A stretch of 29,169 nucleotides of DNA, taken from NCBI GenBank assembly GCA_905215725.1, contig CAJMRD010000015.1, positions 1-29,169 of the forward strand, read 5' to 3'. This stretch comes from an uncultured bacterium. Lineage in GTDB: Bacteria; Actinomycetota; Coriobacteriia; Coriobacteriales; Coriobacteriaceae. A program made the position numbers and the translations under genes. Each line of letters begins with the position of its first letter. Positions within the stretch are counted from its first letter, which is position 1. The notes under the pieces were generated by a model that searched no databases, was not told the origin of the DNA, and was given only the letters and a program-made list of their open reading frames with translations. Shown piece by piece: positions 25,249 to 29,169 of the stretch.

Positions 25249-26022
25249 TTAAGCCGGAAATAAAGCTAAATACTGCCTTAGCGTTTCTATCCGGGAATTG
25301 AAAATTAAAAATAACGAGCTTTTATCATACTTCGTCAAATCGACATACCACCCGACCTTCACCGACAGGCTTTCGCCAGCGGGCAATGTGTAATGATAAT
25401 ACTCGCTGGAGTACTCTCCCGATCTTGGGCCGGCGTTTGAAAAATATGCGGGATAGGCCAATGGATAAAACGAGCGCACGGAGAGATCCGTCTGGCTCGG
25501 CTCGCAATAGGTAAGCTCAAGGCTCGATATATTCAGCTCCTGCGGCATTTCATTATTGCGGATTGTGATATCCACAAGCAGGAACTGAACTTCCGAACGC
25601 AAGTTCCCGTTTTCATCTGTAAATCGATAATCTATGTATTCTTCCATCTTAGACGAATCAATGCCAGCAGCGACAGATGAATCGAATATTTCTGCATTGG
25701 TGACAATATACGTCATGGCGTTTTCCACGAGATCGCCCTTAAGAACACCGGCAGCGGATATTTCTTCACCAAATGCTCGAACGGCTCCATCCTGAATGTT
25801 GTATTCCGGTGCTGCAAAAGTGTCCTCCGTGATTTCGCTTACACCGATTTCATCCGGTTCTTCTGCTGCAAATTGCGGTTTGTCCATAGAATTTGCAGCC
25901 TCCGCTTCCGAGTCTTTCTCGCTGAAGCCGGGCCTGTTTTCCTGCGGCTCACCGCTTTCCCCGCAGGACGGCAGGAGTGTCAGCACGCAAATAAGGATCA
26001 AAATGTAAATCGTTTTTTTCAT
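25249..26022 (-). CDS. Lipoprotein, first gene of the ABC operon
   Basis: The 257-residue product has a lipoprotein signal (MKKTIYILILICVLTLLPSC; lipid-bearing Cys20), an acidic linker (about 21-70), and a C-terminal sandwich-like domain (YIVTNAEIFDS, EVQFLLVDITIRNNE, ESLSVKVGWYVD). Its domain pattern resembles the membrane-anchored protein at the other end of the operon. In lantibiotic immunity loci a lipoprotein (LanI) often stands with LanFEG transporters; the layout here is similar but no homology is proven. GAGGA supports the ATG at 26022. Confidence 0.78.
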   Translation of the reverse strand: MKKTIYILILICVLTLLPSCGESGEPQENRPGFSEKDSEAEAANSMDKPQFAAEEPDEIGVSEITEDTFAAPEYNIQDGAVRAFGEEISAAGVLKGDLVENAMTYIVTNAEIFDSSVAAGIDSSKMEEYIDYRFTDENGNLRSEVQFLLVDITIRNNEMPQELNISSLELTYCEPSQTDLSVRSFYPLAYPAYFSNAGPRSGEYSSEYYHYTLPAGESLSVKVGWYVDLTKYDKSSLFLIFNSRIETLRQYLALFPA

Positions 26023-26187
26023 TGATTTTTCCTCGCAAAAAACGGTGTTCAACAATGATTCCCGATGCCTTTCGGAAAGTCATCCCGCTTTCTTTTTAAA
26101 GGGTTTTTCTTTGTATTTCAAGTGGTCTTGCGCCAAATGACGTAATGTCTGCATTTTATGCAAGGCAGACTTAAACTCCGAAAGAAT
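26023..26187 (-). promoter_or_regulatory. Promoter region of the ABC operon
   Basis: On the minus strand TTGAAA and TAAAAA are separated by 17 nt (about 26122-26094), a weak promoter match. A small inverted repeat TGCAT-AAA-ATGCA (26150-26162) could be an operator. No clear LytTR direct repeats were found by eye. Confidence 0.35.
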
Positions 26188-26216
26188 GCCCGGAAGATCC
26201 AAGCGATCTTCCGGGC
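26188..26216. terminator. Hairpin at the edge of the AT-rich block
   Basis: A perfect 12-bp stem GCCCGGAAGATC/GATCTTCCGGGC with a 5-nt loop, with short T stretches on both sides. Confidence 0.6.
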
Positions 26217-26246
26217 GTTTGATGCTTCAAAGAGCTGTATGGAAAG

Positions 26247-26287
26247 AAAGCCACGGCGTTAGGTCAATTGCCTGACGCCGTGGCTTT
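26247..26287 (-). terminator. Terminator of the hydrogenase gene
   Basis: A 17-bp stem (26247-26263 with 26271-26287) is flanked by A-run and T-run on each side. It lies 15 nt after the hydrogenase stop on the minus strand, followed there by TTTCTTTCC. Confidence 0.75.
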
Positions 26288-26301
26288 TAGATTATGCTGG
26301 A

Positions 26302-27837
26302 TTATTCCGCGTCCTCCTCGTCCTCAAGCAGGAGCGGGAGCGTGGCCTCATACTTGGTTTCGGTGGCGCTCTTTTCCTCCGCCTGCGCGGTGTAATTGCG
26401 TACGATGGCCGCCGCCTTTTCGATCGGCAGGAGCGTACCGGCGCCCGCGACGCAGCCGCCCGGACACGCCATGCCCTCGAGCAGATACCCGTTGTACTTG
26501 CCGGCCTTGGCAAGCGTGAGCATTTTCCGGCAGTCCTTGAGCCCCTGCGCGCACGCGGTTTTCACCTCGCGGTCGGGGTCGATGTGCGAGATCGCCTCAC
26601 GCACCGCTTCCGCAACGCCGCCGGAAACGGCAAAGCCGCGGCCCGCCGCCGTGCCTTCGCGCAGCGGCGCGGTCTGGGTGATCTCGTTAAAGTTGATGCC
26701 CTTGGCCTCGAACATGCCCATGACCTCTTCAAACGTCAGGACAAAATCGACTTCGCTGCGCACGGTCGTGCGCATGGCTTCAAGCTTCTTTGCGCTGCAC
26801 GGCCCGATGAACGCGACCTTCTCGCCCGGGTGCTGCTGCTTGCAGAGGCGCGCCGTGAGCACCATGGGCGTGAGCGCCATGGAGATGCAGTTTGCCTGCT
26901 CCGGGAAGAGCTTTTTCGCCATGACCGCCCAGCTCGGGCAGCAGGACGTTGCCATGAACGGCTGCTCGGCGGGGACCTTCTCCAGAAAGTCCTTCGCCTC
27001 GTCGAGCGTGCAGAGGTCTGCGCCGACGGCCACCTCCGCCACATGCCGGAAGCCGAGCATCTTCATCGCGGCCTTGAGCTTATCCGGCGTCATGCTCGGG
27101 CCGAGCTGCCCGACGAACGCGGGCGCGACGATCGCAATGACCTTTTCACCGCCGCGCAGTGCCTGCGTGAGCTGGAAGAGCTGACTCTTATCGGAGATCG
27201 CGCCGAACGGACAGTTCACAAGACACATGCCGCACGAGACGCACTTATCATAATCGATATCGGCGCGGCCGTGCTCGTCAGACCGGATGGCGTCCATACC
27301 GCACGCCTTGGCGCACGGGCGCTCCTGCAAAATGATCGCATTGTAGGGGCAGACATCCGCGCACTTGCCGCAGCGGATGCAGAGATTCTCCTGAATGCGG
27401 CTCACGCCGCGGTGGCTGAGCTTGACCGCCTTTTTCGGGCAGACCTCGCGGCACGGGTGCGCCAGGCAGTTCTGACAGAGGTTCGTAACGATATAGCGCT
27501 TTTCCGGACAGGCGTTGCAGGCGAATTTCAGAATATTCACCAGCGGCGGCTCGTAATATTTCTCCGGTCTCGCGCTCTCCTCCACACCCGCGGCGAGCGG
27601 CGCGTGCTGGTCGAGCGGACGGGGGCTCAGGCCCATTGCGAGACGCAGCCGTTCGCCGACGATGGCTCTTTCCAGAAAGATGCTGCTGCGGTGCTCGGCG
27701 ACCTCACCGGGGACGATCTTATACGGCAGGTCTTCAATGCGGGAATAGTCCCCACCCTCGTAGCCCATGCGGGCGACTTCGGTGAATACCTGACGGCGAA
27801 TGTCGGTAATGGTGGAATAAATGCCGCGAATGCTCAA
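26302..27837 (-). CDS. [FeFe] hydrogenase, group B-like monomer
   Basis: It catalyses proton reduction or hydrogen oxidation in anaerobes. The H-cluster motifs are TSCCPSW (297-303), GPCSAKK (345-351) and EGMACPGGCVAGAG (454-467). The IGPC form of the second motif, rather than MPC, points to group B. Upstream are many cysteines for iron-sulfur clusters: a group at 107-133, CIRCGKCADVCP (153-164) and CVSCGMCLVNCP (199-210). The 511-residue length fits. The start is TTG at 27837, decided by AGGAGG about 7 nt upstream. The electron partner is probably ferredoxin. Maturation genes (hydEFG) are not here. The anti-sigma and sigma genes sit upstream on the same strand. Confidence 0.92.
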   Translation of the reverse strand: MSIRGIYSTITDIRRQVFTEVARMGYEGGDYSRIEDLPYKIVPGEVAEHRSSIFLERAIVGERLRLAMGLSPRPLDQHAPLAAGVEESARPEKYYEPPLVNILKFACNACPEKRYIVTNLCQNCLAHPCREVCPKKAVKLSHRGVSRIQENLCIRCGKCADVCPYNAIILQERPCAKACGMDAIRSDEHGRADIDYDKCVSCGMCLVNCPFGAISDKSQLFQLTQALRGGEKVIAIVAPAFVGQLGPSMTPDKLKAAMKMLGFRHVAEVAVGADLCTLDEAKDFLEKVPAEQPFMATSCCPSWAVMAKKLFPEQANCISMALTPMVLTARLCKQQHPGEKVAFIGPCSAKKLEAMRTTVRSEVDFVLTFEEVMGMFEAKGINFNEITQTAPLREGTAAGRGFAVSGGVAEAVREAISHIDPDREVKTACAQGLKDCRKMLTLAKAGKYNGYLLEGMACPGGCVAGAGTLLPIEKAAAIVRNYTAQAEEKSATETKYEATLPLLLEDEEDAE

Positions 27838-27859
27838 TGAAAAACCTCCTTAGTTCGAT

Positions 27860-28657
27860 TTATCTCGACGCGTTACGCAATATCTCGCTCCATGCCTCCG
27901 GCGACGCGGGGGAGAGATGCGCCGCATCTCCGTCCGCTTTCTGCCAGACGAGGCTCTCCTCTTCGACCCAGAGCCGGTATACGCTCTCCGTGCCGTCCGG
28001 CGCGGCGAGCGTGATCGTATAGTCGCAGCCTCGCTCCGGCGTGGGCGTTTCGCCCTCGTCGAGCAGAAGATACCCGGCGAAAAATCCGTCGTCCGGCAGC
28101 GTGACCGCGTCGTCCGATGCGCCGTTTTCCGCGGTGACAGTGACCGTAACGCTGCCGTCCGCCGCGGCGCTATCCGGCGCGGCGGCCATCATCCTGCCGC
28201 CTGCGGGCGCTGCCGGTGCTTCCGCCGGGGTTTCCGTTTCGGCACTGTCCTCCGCCGCGCTGTACATGGCGATCTCCGACTCTTCCCTCGCCGTGCTGCT
28301 CGCGCCCTTCGCGGCGAAAGTGCCGGAAAAGGTCACTCCCGCCCAGATCGCCACGGCAGCCGCCGCGGCAAGCGCGCCATAGCGCGTCACAAGGCGCGCG
28401 ATGCCCGCCTTTTTCTTCGCCGGCTTTTCCGCCGGCGCAGCGGCTTCATGGACGCGCGCCATCACGTTCGCCGTGAAATTCTCCGGCACATCGCCGAGCG
28501 CATCGTCCGTGCCGGATATTGCCTGCATCGCCTCATAAAAGCTCCGGCAGGCCTCGCAGCTTTCCAGATGGGCACGAAGCTCCTTGTCCTCTTCGGCGGT
28601 GATCTCGCCGTCGAGCGCTGCGCCGATCAGCTCTTCATAGTATTCACAGTTTTTCAC
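27860..28657 (-). CDS. Zinc-finger anti-sigma factor with extracytoplasmic domain
   Basis: Residues 1-45 form a zf-HC2/ZAS domain with Cys4, His30, Cys34 and Cys37 (HLESCEAC), which binds an ECF sigma factor. One membrane helix follows (about 90-115, ALAAAAAVAIWAGVTF). The outside part (about 116-265) is Ala/Pro/Glu-rich, then a compact domain (CDYTITLAAPDGTESVYRLWVEE). The start is GTG (28657), overlapping the sigma stop (GTGA), so the two are coupled. It would hold the sigma factor until an envelope signal. Confidence 0.82.
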   Translation of the reverse strand: MKNCEYYEELIGAALDGEITAEEDKELRAHLESCEACRSFYEAMQAISGTDDALGDVPENFTANVMARVHEAAAPAEKPAKKKAGIARLVTRYGALAAAAAVAIWAGVTFSGTFAAKGASSTAREESEIAMYSAAEDSAETETPAEAPAAPAGGRMMAAAPDSAAADGSVTVTVTAENGASDDAVTLPDDGFFAGYLLLDEGETPTPERGCDYTITLAAPDGTESVYRLWVEEESLVWQKADGDAAHLSPASPEAWSEILRNASR

Positions 28658-28992
28658 GCTTCACACCCCTTCCCTTGTTTGGACGGGAAACGGTCGGAAA
28701 AGTTCCCGCTTTTGAGAAGCGCTATGCAGAGCTTTTTCCGCGCGCGGTTGAGCGCGGTGTTGCGCGTGAGCGCCGTGAGCCACGCCGTCCACGAGCCGCG
28801 CGCGGGGTCGTAGGTTCCGAATTTCTCCCACACGCGCAGCGCGGCGTCGGAAAGGCACTCCTCGCGGTCCTGCGCGTCCGGCACGATGGGTGCGATGATG
28901 TAGCGCATCAGCGGCGCATAGTGGCGCAGCAGCGCCTCCGCGCCGCGTTCATCCCCGGCGCGGAGAAGCGCCAGGACCTCCTGCTCGTGCAT
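28654..28992 (-). CDS. ECF-type sigma factor with only region 2
   Basis: Residues about 20-88 match sigma region 2 (AEALLRHYAPLMRYI, DREECLSDAALRVWEKF, GSWTAWLTALTRNTALNRARKK), the part that binds core polymerase and the -10 element. Region 4, normally the next ~60 residues for the -35 element, is missing: after CIALLKSGNFSDRFPSKQG it stops at 112 residues and overlaps the anti-sigma gene. No frameshift can restore region 4, because the next gene begins at once. GGGAGG supports the start. It may be a deleted gene or a shortened but working factor. Confidence 0.75.
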   Translation of the reverse strand: MHEQEVLALLRAGDERGAEALLRHYAPLMRYIIAPIVPDAQDREECLSDAALRVWEKFGTYDPARGSWTAWLTALTRNTALNRARKKLCIALLKSGNFSDRFPSKQGKGCEA

Positions 28993-29054
28993 CTGCCCAC
29001 CTCCCTGTGAAAGCCGTTTGCTCTATCATACACGCTCCGCGCGAAAATCCCACG

Positions 29055-29092
29055 AAAAAACGGAAGCCGCGGTGAAAAGCGGCTCCCGTTTC
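29055..29092 (-). terminator. Terminator of the RGG-tail gene
   Basis: On the minus strand, ACGGGAGCCGC pairs with GCGGCTTCCGT (one mismatch), followed by a TTTTTT run. It lies just past the stop of the gene entering from the right. Confidence 0.75.
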
Positions 29093-29098
29093 TTGACT

Positions 29099-29169
29099 TT
29101 ATTCCGCGCTCGGCGCTGCGCCCGGTGCTCCGCCGCCGCTTCCGCCGCGGCCGCCCCGGCGTCCGCGGC
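29099..29169 (-). CDS. C-terminal tail of a Gly/Arg-rich protein (partial)
   Basis: Only the last 23 codons are present, reading RGRRGGRGGSGGGAPG and then AAPSAE before TAA. The terminator right after supports a real gene. RGG-type tails occur on some RNA-binding proteins, but this stretch cannot identify the family. Confidence 0.5.
   Translation of the reverse strand, partial: RGRRGGRGGSGGGAPGAAPSAE

Noticed and set aside
26584..27840. A 418-residue plus-strand open frame
   Set aside because: It is antisense to the well-supported hydrogenase gene and rich in Arg/His/Leu without motifs.

Overview
This window looks like two unrelated pieces of DNA joined near position 17,150-17,172. The left piece (1 to about 17,170) reads as a Coriobacteriia genome, most likely Collinsella. 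The evidence is the first ~470 nt of a 16S rRNA gene, whose V1-V3 text matches Collinsella as I remember it, plus an actinobacterial-style gene set. The right piece (about 17,154 to 29,169) reads as a Clostridia/Oscillospirales-like Firmicute. At the join both the 16S gene and a LysR regulator gene on the opposite strand are cut at the same point, at a stretch that fits either gene. That pattern is typical of a metagenome assembly chimera. Taxonomic names come from recalled sequence and family content; no search was run.

Left piece, in order: a low-complexity protein ending in a degenerate M28-peptidase-like domain, with a small membrane protein behind it; a convergent thioester/Cna-B/LPxTG surface adhesin; tRNA-Gly(CCC) with a tail of hairpins and repeated tRNA 3' ends; purB; a TSCPD protein overlapping a Tat-type lipoprotein; an OmpR-type response regulator with its histidine kinase; purC with a membrane protein; an M29 aminopeptidase; tRNA-Lys(TTT) followed by a second tRNA-tail mosaic and a TraX-like membrane protein bracketed by 52-bp direct repeats; then an rRNA leader and the truncated 16S gene.

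Right piece, in order: a 3'-truncated LysR regulator divergent from a PutP-type sodium/solute symporter (GC-rich); a visibly AT-richer block (about 19,560-26,180) with an Agr-like LytTR regulator and GHKL kinase on the plus strand facing a minus-strand operon (lipoprotein, two ABC-2-type permeases, ABC ATPase, membrane-anchored protein, then small or broken ORFs); then GC-rich DNA again with a group B-like [FeFe] hydrogenase, an anti-sigma factor, a sigma factor that has only region 2, and the tail of an RGG-rich protein.

The parts most worth following up are: (1) the chimeric join, which must be recognised before any left-right neighbourhood is interpreted; (2) the mosaics behind both tRNA genes, where short units with GCGAAGC-capped hairpins end in copies of the tRNA 3' end, one unit carrying a TraX gene; and (3) the AT-rich kinase/transporter block, whose layout resembles peptide-antibiotic sensing and immunity loci.
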